DNA from: an uncultured Oscillospiraceae bacterium
Lineage (GTDB): Bacteria; Bacillota; Clostridia; Oscillospirales; Oscillospiraceae
Reading direction: 5' to 3'
Length of the DNA stretch: 64,000 nt
Assembly: GCA_944387285.1 (NCBI GenBank)
Contig: CALXEH010000002.1
Coordinates: forward strand, 1-64,000
Every line of letters begins with the position of its first letter. Position 1 is the first letter of the stretch. The notes below the pieces were generated by a model that ran no database searches, was not told the DNA's origin, and saw only the letters and a list, made by a program, of their open reading frames with translations. This document shows positions 1 through 8,097 of this stretch, in pieces. The position numbers and the translations under genes were made by a program.

Positions 1-177
<177 letters not shown>

Positions 178-384
178 GTATCTTAACTGTACCTCAGTAC
201 AGCTAAAACCTTATTGAGCTGATTCCTCAGCTAATTCAAAAGAATTGTCCGCGGTCATCTCTGACCGCATCCAGAAGTCCCTTCTCTGGTGCTTATTTGC
301 ATAAGCTTTTGCTTACATTGTTTAATTTACAAGGTACACACGCTCTCGTTTTGGGCATCTTTCACAGCGCCGTCTCTCAAGCGC
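178..384 (-). other. rRNA operon leader
   Basis: This is the transcribed leader between the rrn promoter (391-419) and the 16S gene. It holds a perfect hairpin, GCGGTCA / TGACCGC with a 4-base loop (251-257 and 262-268), and imperfect repeats near 196-240. Such leaders carry processing and antitermination signals, but I could not identify a clear boxA. No protein gene is supported here. Confidence 0.6.
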
Positions 385-390
385 TTGATT

Positions 391-419
391 AATATAACAC
401 CTCCTGCGCGTCTTGTCAA
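391..419 (-). promoter_or_regulatory. rrn promoter (sigma-A)
   Basis: Read on the minus strand: TTGACA (414-419), a 17-base spacer, then TATATT (391-396). Position and quality fit the promoter of the rRNA operon, with transcription starting near 384. It diverges from the ger operon, whose first possible codons begin within 60-80 bases. Confidence 0.8.
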
Positions 420-458
420 CAACTTTTTTCAAAAAAATCGAGATTTTTTTGCGGCTAC

Positions 459-488
459 AAAATAGTGTGGTCGTTATGGGGCATACTA
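459..488 (+). promoter_or_regulatory. possible sigma-G promoter for the ger operon
   Basis: CATACTA at 482-488 is an exact match to the sigma-G -10 consensus. Seventeen bases upstream AAAATA (459-464) is a weak -35. Germinant-receptor operons are typically transcribed in the forespore by sigma-G, which makes the match credible, but a start near 495 would lie beyond the most upstream ATG codons of gerA. It may be a chance match. Confidence 0.3.
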
Positions 489-1969
489 CCCACATGTTTG
501 ATTTTTCATTCGACAAAAGCGGCCTTTCGATGGCTGCGATAAGCGAAGTTTTCTCCGGCGCGGCGGATTTTGAGAGCCGCGCGATCCTGCCCGGGCTGGA
601 GGAGAAGGCGGGCGTCTGCGTCTGCTGGGTGGACGGACTGGCCGACGGCGCGGCGATCTCGGAGGACATACTCCGGCCGCTGACGCAGGCGGCGAGGGCC
701 GGGTCGGCTCCGTCCGGGCGGCGGCTGCTGGAGCAGCTCGAGCGCGGCGGCATCTACTCGAGCACGGTTCGCCGCCGCACGGAGCTCTGCGACGTCGTGA
801 CCGACCTGCTGGCCGGCTTCTGCTGCCTCGTCTGCGACGGCGCGGCCCAGGCGCTCAGCTTCGAGGTGCGCTCCAAGGCCACCCGCTCCATCTCCGCACC
901 CTCGGTCGAAAAGAGCATCAAGGGCGGCAAGGACGCCTTTGTCGAGACCCTGCGCGTGAACACCTCGCTCGTGCGCCGGAAGCTCCGCACGCCCGAGCTG
1001 CGCCTCACCGAGACCGTCGTGGGCCGGCGCTCCGGCACCTCCGTCGCCGTCATGTACCTCGAGGGCATTGCCAAGAACGGCCTTGCGGACGAAGTCCTGC
1101 GCCGCATAGACGCCATCGACATCGACGGCCTGCTCTCCGCCGGCGACCTCGAGGAATACATCGTGGACTCGCCGCGCTCGCCCTTCCCGCAGCTGCTTCA
1201 CACGGAGCGCCCCGACGCTTTTGCCATGCACCTGCTGGACGGGCGCGTGGGCGTGCTGGTGGACGGGCTGCCGCTCGGCTTCGTGCTGCCCGCGGGCCTT
1301 GCCGCCTTCATGCGCGTGCCCGAGGACTCCGCCGACCACTTCCTCGTGGCCTCCATGCTGACCATACTGCGCTGGGCGGCGCTCTTCCTCTCGCTCTGCC
1401 TGCCCGCGGCCTTCGTGGCGATCTCGATGTACCATCAGGAGATGCTGCCCGTGAAGCTGCTGCTGTCAATGACGGCGGCCAAGCAGTACGTCCCCTTCGG
1501 CGTCGCCGCCGAGGTCATAGCCATGCTGCTCTCATTTGAATTATTGCAGGAGGCCGGCCTGCGCCTGCCCGACCCCGTGGGCCAGACCGCCTCGATAATA
1601 GGCGCGCTCATCGTGGGCCAGTCGGCGGTCGAGGCGAAGGTGGTCTCGCCCATTGCGGTCATCGTCGTGGCGCTTGCGGGCATCTGCGGCTACGTCATGC
1701 CCAGCCGCGACCTGGGCGCGGCGCTCAGGCTCTGCCGGCTCGTCTTCGTGCTCGCGGCGGTGCTGCTCGGGCTCTACGGGCTCATGGCGGCCCTGGCCCT
1801 GCTCATCCTGCACCTGGCCTCGCTCGAGAGCTTCGGCGCGCCCTACACCGCGCCCTTCACCGACCGCGAGGGCCCCGGTGCGCTCACCGGGCTCATAAAG
1901 CGCCCCAACAGCGCCGACAAGTTCCGCGCGCCGCACCTCGCCGGCCGGAACAAAAGGAGGCAGAAATGA
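476..1969 (+). CDS. Spore germination protein, GerA family (A subunit)
   Basis: About 497 residues matching the GerA/SpoVAF family: an N-terminal soluble half with the conserved stretch RSKATRSISAPSVEKSIKGG and the NTSLVRRKLR block, then a hydrophobic half with several membrane segments (about residues 260-455) containing the family's PF(G)VAAEVIAMLLSFELLQEA region. In the spore inner membrane the A subunit is part of the germinant receptor with GerB and GerC. The start is uncertain: no candidate has a clear Shine-Dalgarno. ATG 476 is used here; ATG 494 and ATG 530 are alternatives, and 530 would suit a sigma-G start near 495. The stop overlaps the start of the GerC gene by four bases. Confidence 0.9.
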   Translation: MGHTTHMFDFSFDKSGLSMAAISEVFSGAADFESRAILPGLEEKAGVCVCWVDGLADGAAISEDILRPLTQAARAGSAPSGRRLLEQLERGGIYSSTVRRRTELCDVVTDLLAGFCCLVCDGAAQALSFEVRSKATRSISAPSVEKSIKGGKDAFVETLRVNTSLVRRKLRTPELRLTETVVGRRSGTSVAVMYLEGIAKNGLADEVLRRIDAIDIDGLLSAGDLEEYIVDSPRSPFPQLLHTERPDAFAMHLLDGRVGVLVDGLPLGFVLPAGLAAFMRVPEDSADHFLVASMLTILRWAALFLSLCLPAAFVAISMYHQEMLPVKLLLSMTAAKQYVPFGVAAEVIAMLLSFELLQEAGLRLPDPVGQTASIIGALIVGQSAVEAKVVSPIAVIVVALAGICGYVMPSRDLGAALRLCRLVFVLAAVLLGLYGLMAALALLILHLASLESFGAPYTAPFTDREGPGALTGLIKRPNSADKFRAPHLAGRNKRRQK

Positions 1970-3105
1970 GACGTATCCTGGCCGTCCTGCTCACGGCATC
2001 GGCGCTCCTGCCCCTTTCCGGCTGCACGCTCTCGGTCTACAACAACTACCGCGAGCTCGAGCGGCTCCAGGTCATCGAGACCGTGGGCTTTGACGCGGCG
2101 GAGGACGGCGGGGTGACGCTGTCCTCCGCCGCGGGGCGCGACGCCTCGGGCCGCGAACCCGTGCGCGCCGCGGCGACGGCGCCCTCGGTCACTGAGGCCA
2201 TGCAGGAGCTGCAGGGCCTCTCCCGCAGCGACGAGCTCTTCTTCTCCGGCACGGGCTGCATCCTCATAGGCGAGGCGGCGGCCTCGGAGACGGCGCGCTG
2301 GCTGGAGCTCGTGGCGCGCTCGGATTCGCTGCGGCTGGACACGCCGCTTTTCGTGGTGCGCTCTGGCGAGGCGTCGGAACTCGTCACCGAAGCCGGCGGC
2401 GAGGAGGGCGACATCACCCAGATCATGCAGGCGCTCATCAGCTTTGCGGAAAAGAGCGGCCCTGCGCGCATCTATACCTGCGCCGACGCGGCGCGCTCGC
2501 TCATCGAAAGCGGCGCGGCGCTCACCGGGGCCGTGCACTCTGCGCAGGACGCCTCGAGGGAAGGCGGGCTGACCGCGGAGCTGGACGGCTACGCCATACT
2601 GGGCGCCGAGGGGCGGCTCATGGGCTATATAGAGGGCGAGGACGCGCTGGGCGTCGGGCTCTTCGGCGGCGAGCCCGGCCGGGCGGCGCTGACGCTCGGC
2701 TGCGGCGCCACGGTGGAGCTCGCGGGCGGCGGCGTGGAGCTCGAGCCGGCCTGGGACGCCGCCGGCCAGCTCTGCGGCCTGAAGGCCGCGGTGAGCGTCG
2801 AGGCCATCGTCATGGAGACGACGTCCGGGCTCGACCTGGGCACGGACGAGGCGCGCCGGCTGGTCGAGGACGAGCTGGCGCAGCGCTGCGGCGGCTGGAT
2901 ATACAATATATTAACTAAGAGCGCCGCGCTGGGCCTGGATTTCCTGGGCATAGGCAGGAGGCTGGAGCTGGAAAACGCGGGCCGCTGGAAGGCGCTGCCC
3001 GGGCCCTGGCCGGAACAGCTGCCCGGGCTGGAGTTTTCGGTCACGGCCTCGGCGCAGCTGCTGAACATCCGCGAATTTACCGGCGCGCCGGACTGGGGCA
3101 GGTGA
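1966..3105 (+). CDS. Ger(x)C family germination lipoprotein
   Basis: 379 residues. The N-terminus is a lipoprotein signal with lipobox LSGC (Cys20), followed by the NNYRELERLQVIETVGFD segment typical of Ger(x)C proteins, which begins the N-terminal domain after the anchor. GerC subunits sit on the outer face of the spore inner membrane and are needed for receptor function and for recruiting receptors into the germinosome. The lipid would be added by Lgt, encoded at 42645-43607. The start ATG overlaps the upstream stop (ATGA), and the downstream gerB begins at its own end, so the three are translationally coupled. Confidence 0.92.
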   Translation: MRRILAVLLTASALLPLSGCTLSVYNNYRELERLQVIETVGFDAAEDGGVTLSSAAGRDASGREPVRAAATAPSVTEAMQELQGLSRSDELFFSGTGCILIGEAAASETARWLELVARSDSLRLDTPLFVVRSGEASELVTEAGGEEGDITQIMQALISFAEKSGPARIYTCADAARSLIESGAALTGAVHSAQDASREGGLTAELDGYAILGAEGRLMGYIEGEDALGVGLFGGEPGRAALTLGCGATVELAGGGVELEPAWDAAGQLCGLKAAVSVEAIVMETTSGLDLGTDEARRLVEDELAQRCGGWIYNILTKSAALGLDFLGIGRRLELENAGRWKALPGPWPEQLPGLEFSVTASAQLLNIREFTGAPDWGR

Positions 3106-3110
3106 GGGAC

Positions 3111-4193
3111 ATGGAAAACAAAACGCCCGGCGGGCTCACGGCCCGTCAGGCTTCGGCCATATGCTTTGTGGCGCTGCTGCCGCCGGCGACGCGGCTGCTG
3201 CCGGGCCTGTGCTCGGAGCTCGCCGGCCGCGCGGCCTGGCTCTGCCCCATCGCCGCCCTGCCCTTCCTGCTGCTGACCGCCCTGCTGCTGCGCAGGCTCA
3301 CGGAGAACGCCGCGCAGGACGAGAGCCTGGGCGGGCTCATATGCCGCGGGCTGGGGCCGCGCGCAGGCGGCGCGGCGCTGCTGCTCTACGCGCTCTGGCT
3401 GGCCTTTTACGCGGGCTTTTCGCTCCGCAGCTCGGCCTCCAGGTTCATCTACACCATCTATCCCGGCGCGCCGCCCTGGCCCTTCATCGCCGCCGGCGCC
3501 GTCATGGGCCTCATAGCCGCGTTTTCCAGGCTGAAGGCGCTGGCCCGGGCCTCAGAGCTCTTCCGCTACCTGCTCATACTCGCGCTCGCGCCCATACTGC
3601 TGCTCGGCCTGTTCGAGATGCGGGTGCAGGACCTGCTGCCCGTCTACGCCTCGGACGCGCTGCCGGTGCTCGAGGGCGCGCTGCCCGCGCTGGGCACCGG
3701 GGCCTTCCTCATCGTGAACGTCGGCTTCCTCGACCGCGGGCCGGGCAGGTTCAGGCGCGGGCGCTTTAGCGTCTTCTCCTGCCTGCTCATGTCCCTCATC
3801 GTGGCCGTCACCGTGGGGCGCTTCGGCGCGCAGCTGGCCGGGGAATTCACCTACCCCTTTTTCGCGCTCGTGCGCAACACCGGGCTCTTCGGCGTGACGG
3901 CGCGCATAGAGGCGCTCGTGACGGCGCTCTGGGTGCTCTCGGACTTCGTGCTCTTCGCCTTTGCGCTCGGCTCGGCGTCGAGCTGCCTGGGCCTGGCGTT
4001 CTCGAGCCGGGACGCCTCCTGGCCGGTCTGGCCCTGCGCCGCGGCGGCCGTGCTGACCGCCGTGTTCATCGCCCCGGATTCGGCGAGCCTCAAGCTGGTC
4101 TCGGAGCTCATCGCCCCGGGCCTCAACCTCATCATGCTCTTCGGCCTCGTCCTGCCCGCGCTGCTCATAGGCAGGCTGCGCGGCAGGCTCTAA
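3111..4193 (+). CDS. Spore germination permease, GerB family
   Basis: About 360 residues with roughly ten hydrophobic segments, starting with the family opening GGLTARQASAICFVALLPPA. GerB subunits belong to the APC-type transporter superfamily and are thought to bind the germinant. ATG 3111 is chosen because GGTGAGG (3100-3106) lies four bases before it; an in-frame GTG at 3102 is possible. It completes an A-C-B operon order. Its stop codon overlaps by two bases the stop codon of the convergent lysR gene, so no terminator separates them. Confidence 0.9.
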   Translation: MENKTPGGLTARQASAICFVALLPPATRLLPGLCSELAGRAAWLCPIAALPFLLLTALLLRRLTENAAQDESLGGLICRGLGPRAGGAALLLYALWLAFYAGFSLRSSASRFIYTIYPGAPPWPFIAAGAVMGLIAAFSRLKALARASELFRYLLILALAPILLLGLFEMRVQDLLPVYASDALPVLEGALPALGTGAFLIVNVGFLDRGPGRFRRGRFSVFSCLLMSLIVAVTVGRFGAQLAGEFTYPFFALVRNTGLFGVTARIEALVTALWVLSDFVLFAFALGSASSCLGLAFSSRDASWPVWPCAAAAVLTAVFIAPDSASLKLVSELIAPGLNLIMLFGLVLPALLIGRLRGRL

Positions 4194-5068
4194 ATGCCCA
4201 GCACGCCCTTGGCGCACTCGATGAGCCGCCGCATCGCCGGCGAGGCCGCGCGGCCCGAGCGCATCGCCATGCCCAGCGTGCGCTTGAGCGGCGGGTCCAG
4301 CGGTATCGCCGCCACGTCCGCCGTGCTGCCCTCGAGTATCAGCTTCGGCATGATCGTCACGCCCAGGTTGTGCTCCACCATCGAGAGTATCGTCACGTCA
4401 AAGTTCGAGGAGAGCTTCGCCTTGCGGGGTATGCCCGCTATGCGCATGGCCCGGGCCAGGTCCTCGTCCGGCACGTTCGAGGAGGTCATGTACACCAAAA
4501 AGGGCTCGCCCTTGAAGCGGCCTATCGGGAATACCTCCGCCCCTGCCATGGGGTGGGTCCGCGGCAGGACGGCCATCATCGGGTCGTCCTGTATCTTTAT
4601 CGTGTCGTAGCTGAAATGCGGCTGCAGGCTCGTGAAGGCTATGTCTATGCGCCCCGTCGTCAGCCACTCCTCGATCTCTGGGCCGTTGCCCTCCAGCAGC
4701 TCCACCGAGATGCCGGGATAGCGCTCCTGAAAGGCCTCCAGTATCCTGGGCATCCAGCGCATGGAGATGCTCGAGTAGGTGCCTATCCTGACCGCGCCGC
4801 GCTCGAGCCCGCGGGTGAGCGCCACCTCCTGCGAGAGGTTCGCCGCCGCCTGCACCACCTCGCGTATGAGCGGGGCCAGCCGCTCGCCCTCGGCCGTGAA
4901 ATGTACGCCGCGGTTGCCCCGCACCAGGAGCGGGATGCCCGCCTCATCCTCCAGCGAGCTTATGATGTGCGTCACGCCCGACTGCGTGTAGCCCAGCGCC
5001 TCCGCCGCCTTCGAGATGCTCCCGAGCTCCGCAGCCGTCAGCAGCGCCGCCAGCTTTGCCGTGTCCAC
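4190..5068 (-). CDS. LysR family transcriptional regulator
   Basis: 292 residues. Residues 1-60 are the LysR winged helix-turn-helix (AAELGSISKAAEALGYTQSG is the recognition region) followed by the linker helix. Residues about 90-290 are the periplasmic-binding-protein-like effector domain, starting with GAVRIGTYSS. The start is GTG, supported by AAGGAGG with 8-base spacing. The target is not shown by the context: the gene diverges from the DUF4914-like gene with a terminator hairpin between them. A perfect palindrome over its own -10 element suggests autoregulation. Confidence 0.93.
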   Translation of the reverse strand: MDTAKLAALLTAAELGSISKAAEALGYTQSGVTHIISSLEDEAGIPLLVRGNRGVHFTAEGERLAPLIREVVQAAANLSQEVALTRGLERGAVRIGTYSSISMRWMPRILEAFQERYPGISVELLEGNGPEIEEWLTTGRIDIAFTSLQPHFSYDTIKIQDDPMMAVLPRTHPMAGAEVFPIGRFKGEPFLVYMTSSNVPDEDLARAMRIAGIPRKAKLSSNFDVTILSMVEHNLGVTIMPKLILEGSTADVAAIPLDPPLKRTLGMAMRSGRAASPAMRRLIECAKGVLGI

Positions 5069-5106
5069 CCCTGTGTCCTCCTTCGGTATTAATAAGTTTC
5101 ATATCT

Positions 5107-5138
5107 GATATTATAATATCTCTCTTTACTAATATCAA
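5107..5138 (-). promoter_or_regulatory. lysR promoter with overlapping palindrome
   Basis: On the minus strand TTGATA (5133-5138), 17 bases, TATAAT (5110-5115). A perfect 14-base palindrome, GATATTATAATATC (5107-5120), covers the -10 element. LysR regulators often repress their own gene by binding at the promoter, so this is a candidate operator, although the usual T-N11-A form is not obvious. Confidence 0.65.
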
Positions 5139-5232
5139 TACATATGTTATTTTTTAAACGAAAGATACGGCGCTATTTACACAGCGCGACAATATATAAC
5201 ATGATTTTCCTCTTCCAAACTCCCATATCCAC

Positions 5233-5264
5233 AAAAACGCCGCCATATTCCTGGCGGCGTTTTT
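5233..5264. terminator. Rho-independent terminator, bidirectional
   Basis: A 13-base perfect stem (5233-5245 with 5252-5264) closes a 6-base loop; its core is CGCCGCCA / TGGCGGCG and it is flanked by A and T runs so it could work both ways. It sits between two divergent genes, where a terminator is unexpected. Confidence 0.75.
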
Positions 5265-5305
5265 GTCGATGAGGCGGCGGCGGCGCGGGCCCGCCTGTTT
5301 CGGCA

Positions 5306-5334
5306 TTGACAAACCGGCGCGGCGGGAATAAATT
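5306..5334 (+). promoter_or_regulatory. promoter of the DUF4914-like gene
   Basis: TTGACA (5306-5311), 17 bases, TAAATT (5329-5334). The gene begins 64 bases downstream of the -10 element. Confidence 0.6.
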
Positions 5335-5397
5335 ATTATAGTGTGTTACAGCGATTGCGCCGTCTTTTTCAGCCGGTGCGGAAAGTGAGGTAGGCAG

Positions 5398-7275
5398 ATG
5401 AACATACTTTTCGAGAGATTCACGCTTCCGGAGCAGCTCAGCCGGGTGATCTACAACAGCCCGAGCGTCATCATCCCGACCAGCAAGGAGGTGCTCTTCG
5501 AGCTGATCTTCGGCAACGAGCACACGGGCAAGATCGAGGTGCTCTATGATATACACGGCAAGGTCGTGAAGGAGGCCGAGGTGGTGCGCTGCCGCAACGG
5601 CGCGGCGGTGAACTATCCCGAGGACTACATGCGCCGGCGCGACCCGGACTGCATGCGCATAGCGGACGATCTGCCGACGGATAAGCCCAAGTTTGAGGAC
5701 GTTTACGGCTATAAGTTCGACGAGCTGAGGATAGAGACGCTCAAGTGGCTGACGAAGCAGGAGCTCATCCTGGTGCCCTTCAAGGCCGGCGGCTATGATT
5801 ACGGCTACGAGGCGGTGCTGGTCTGCCCGAGGAACGCGGCCTTCTTCGGCTTCGCCATGGCCCAGCTGCAGGCCTTTGTGGATATCAGGACGGTGGAGCA
5901 TTTCAAGCCCCGCGCGGTGGTGTACGCGGCGCCGCCCTTCAGGCATACGCATTTCAACGGCAAGCAGGTCGTCGTCCACAACAGGATGGAGGGCCTGCAC
6001 GAGGTCTTCTCGTACAACCTCTACCCCGGCCCCTCGGCGAAGAAGGGCATCTACAGCGTGCTGCTGGACATAGGCGAGCAGGAGGGCTGGGTCACGGCCC
6101 ACGCCTCCTCGGCGAGGATCATCACGCCCTACGAGAACGAGATGGTCATGATGCACGAGGGCGCCTCCGGCGGCGGCAAGAGCGAGCTGCTGCAGGACGT
6201 CATGCGCTGCGCGGACGGCCGCGTGCTGCTCGGTGTGGACCTGGTGACGGGCGAGGAGCGCTATATAAGCATGAGCGACACCTGTACGATAGCGCCCGTG
6301 ACGGACGACATGGCCATGTGCCCGCCGAGCATACAGAAGAGCGGCGGCAAGCTCAGCCTCGTTGACGGCGAGGACGGCTGGTTCGTGCGCGTGGACGGCA
6401 TCACCTCCTACGGCTGCGACCCGATGTACGAGCGGATAGCCATACACTCGAAGGAACCGCTGATGTTCTTCAACCTGGAGGCGGTGCCGCGCGCGACCTG
6501 CCTGCCCTGGGAACATGTGCCGGATTCCGACGGCAAGCCCTGCCCGAACCCGAGGATAATCGTGCCGAGACGGATGATAGAGAACATCGTCTCCACGCCG
6601 GTGGATGTGGACGTGCGCTCCTTCGGCGTGCGCATGCCGCCCGCCACGGCGAAGAAGCCGACCTACGGCATCATGGGCCTCATGCACATCATCCCGCCGG
6701 CCCTGGCCTGGCTGTGGCGGCTCGTGGCCCCGCGCGGCTTCAAGAACCCCAGCGTCAGCGGCGGCAGCCCGCTGGCGAGCGAGGGCGTCGGCTCCTACTG
6801 GCCCTTCGCCACCGGCAAGCGCGTCGTCCAGGCCAACCTCCTGCTCGAGCAGATCATAAACTGCACGCAGACCCGCTATGTGCTCATACCCAACCAGCAC
6901 ATCGGCAGCTTCAAGGTCGGCTTCGCGGCCGAGTGGATAGCCAGGGAGTACCTGGCCCGCCGCGGCGGCGTGAACATGAAGATGGATAGGCTCTCTCCGG
7001 CGCGCTGCCCGCTCTTCGGCTACGCGCTCAACGAGATGAAGGTCGACGGCCAGCGCATCTCCACCCGTTTCCTGCGCCCCGAGCTGCAGGAGTCCCTGGG
7101 CGAGGACGGCTACGACAAGGGCGCCGAGATCCTCTACAACTTCTTCGCCAAGGAACTCGCGGTCTACGACTGCGATGAGCTGCACCCCGTCGGCAAGCAG
7201 ATCCTCGAGTGCTTCAAAAAGCGCGGCAGCGTCGAGGACTACTGCGCCATACTCCCGCTCGGCCTGAGCGAGTGA
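5398..7275 (+). CDS. P-loop protein of unknown function (DUF4914-like)
   Basis: 625 residues, a single-gene unit with its own promoter and terminator. From memory the sequence and length fit the DUF4914 family. A Walker A motif, GASGGGKS, lies at about residues 255-262; the following Glu (GKSE) is reminiscent of HPr kinase and PEP carboxykinase P-loops, so a nucleotide-dependent phosphotransfer role is possible but not shown. Other landmarks are APPFRHTHFNGKQ (about residues 180-192) and SYNLYPGPSAKKG (about 204-216), which look conserved. There is no signal peptide, although a hydrophobic stretch (about 423-442, LMHIIPPALAWLWRLVAP) is present. The SD is GTGAGGT. The true reaction is unknown. 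Confidence 0.75.
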   Translation: MNILFERFTLPEQLSRVIYNSPSVIIPTSKEVLFELIFGNEHTGKIEVLYDIHGKVVKEAEVVRCRNGAAVNYPEDYMRRRDPDCMRIADDLPTDKPKFEDVYGYKFDELRIETLKWLTKQELILVPFKAGGYDYGYEAVLVCPRNAAFFGFAMAQLQAFVDIRTVEHFKPRAVVYAAPPFRHTHFNGKQVVVHNRMEGLHEVFSYNLYPGPSAKKGIYSVLLDIGEQEGWVTAHASSARIITPYENEMVMMHEGASGGGKSELLQDVMRCADGRVLLGVDLVTGEERYISMSDTCTIAPVTDDMAMCPPSIQKSGGKLSLVDGEDGWFVRVDGITSYGCDPMYERIAIHSKEPLMFFNLEAVPRATCLPWEHVPDSDGKPCPNPRIIVPRRMIENIVSTPVDVDVRSFGVRMPPATAKKPTYGIMGLMHIIPPALAWLWRLVAPRGFKNPSVSGGSPLASEGVGSYWPFATGKRVVQANLLLEQIINCTQTRYVLIPNQHIGSFKVGFAAEWIAREYLARRGGVNMKMDRLSPARCPLFGYALNEMKVDGQRISTRFLRPELQESLGEDGYDKGAEILYNFFAKELAVYDCDELHPVGKQILECFKKRGSVEDYCAILPLGLSE

Positions 7276-7287
7276 CGATCCTGTCCG

Positions 7288-7323
7288 AAACGGCCCCGGC
7301 GCCAATGCCGGGGCCGTTTTTTT
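7288..7323 (+). terminator. Rho-independent terminator after the DUF4914-like gene
   Basis: A stem of 13 pairs (7288-7300 with 7307-7319), core CGGCCCCGGC / GCCGGGGCCG, 6-base loop, then a T run to 7323. Confidence 0.85.
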
Positions 7324-7344
7324 GTCCGCAGCGGAGCTTTCTGT

Positions 7345-7374
7345 TTGCAGGGACGGCGGGCCGTGGTGTATAAT
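7345..7374 (+). promoter_or_regulatory. promoter of the TetR-type regulator
   Basis: TATAAT at 7369-7374 is exact. TTGCAG (7345-7350) with an 18-base spacer is a weak -35. The start codon follows 28 bases after the -10 element. Confidence 0.5.
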
Positions 7375-7402
7375 CGTGAAAAGGCGAAAGGAGGCGCGCG
7401 GC

Positions 7403-7975
7403 ATGGAGGAACAGAGGGAACGAGGCTCGGAGGCCACAAAATACCGCCTGGCCCGGGCCATGGAGGAGTGCATGCGCCGTATGCCCGTGGAGGCCGTCAC
7501 GGTGACGAACGTCGCCGAGACCTGCGGCGTCACGCGCCAGACCTTTTACCGCAACTTCCTGGACAAGTACGACCTCATAAACTGGTACTTCGGCAAGCTG
7601 CTCGAGCGCTCCTTCGAGCACATGGGCAGCGGGCGCACCATAGCCGAGGGCCTGGAGCGCAAGTTCGAGTACATCCGCAAGGAGCGGGTGTTCTTCACCG
7701 CCGCCTTCCGCGCCGACGGCACGAACAGCCTCAAGGAACACGACTTTGAGGCGATCATGGCCTTCTACCTCGGCATCATCGAAAAACAGACCGGCGCCGC
7801 CCCGCCGGAGGACCTGCGCTTTTTGCTCGAGCTCTATTGCCGCGGCTCCGTGGCCATGACCGTCAAATGGGTGCTCGGCGGCATGAAGGAGGCCCCGGCC
7901 GAGATGTCCCGGCGCCTCGTCGCCGCCCTGCCCGAGCCGCTGCGGCAGCTCTTCGCCCGTCTGTCCTTACTGTGA
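7403..7975 (+). CDS. TetR/AcrR family transcriptional regulator
   Basis: About 190 residues. Residues 14-60 form the TetR helix-turn-helix (VTVTNVAETCGVTRQTFYRNFLDK). The C-terminal half resembles the DhaS-like type of ligand domain (family known for activators of dihydroxyacetone kinase), which is an impression, not a proof. ATG 7403 is chosen because AAAGGAGG lies just upstream; a longer reading would run into the promoter. It precedes fucO in the same direction with a 122-base gap containing a separate promoter and a palindrome, so fucO is a plausible target. Confidence 0.88.
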   Translation: MEEQRERGSEATKYRLARAMEECMRRMPVEAVTVTNVAETCGVTRQTFYRNFLDKYDLINWYFGKLLERSFEHMGSGRTIAEGLERKFEYIRKERVFFTAAFRADGTNSLKEHDFEAIMAFYLGIIEKQTGAAPPEDLRFLLELYCRGSVAMTVKWVLGGMKEAPAEMSRRLVAALPEPLRQLFARLSLL

Positions 7976-8009
7976 GGGCGGACGGGTTACATTTTTGCGC
8001 ATTTGTCAC

Positions 8010-8063
8010 TTTACGCGGGAAGCGGAAGGGAATAAAATACCCACAGATAGTTAATTATTTAAC
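8010..8063 (+). promoter_or_regulatory. fucO promoter and possible operator
   Basis: TTTACG (8010-8015), 17 bases, TAAAAT (8033-8038). Just after the expected start lies the palindrome GTTAATTATTTAAC (8050-8063), a possible repressor site. The SD of fucO is GAAAGGAG. Confidence 0.45.
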
Positions 8064-8097
8064 CATAAGCCTCAACATCTGAAAGGAGTAATGTTCC

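Larger units (their letters stand above)
5069..5397. other. 329-base intergenic region, lysR to DUF4914-like gene
   Basis: This gap holds the lysR promoter and palindrome (5107-5138), an AT-rich stretch to about 5215 with no convincing gene, a strong hairpin terminator (5233-5264), and the promoter of the next gene (5306-5334). The hairpin is unexplained because no gene on either strand ends here. Confidence 0.7.

Noticed and set aside
413-475. TTG start for gerA at 413
   Set aside because: It lies inside the rrn promoter region, has no ribosome site and adds residues not expected for the family.
5173-7533. A 786-codon open frame on the minus strand opposite the DUF4914-like gene
   Set aside because: It runs through two terminators and a promoter, and the product has compositional bias typical of a shadow frame.
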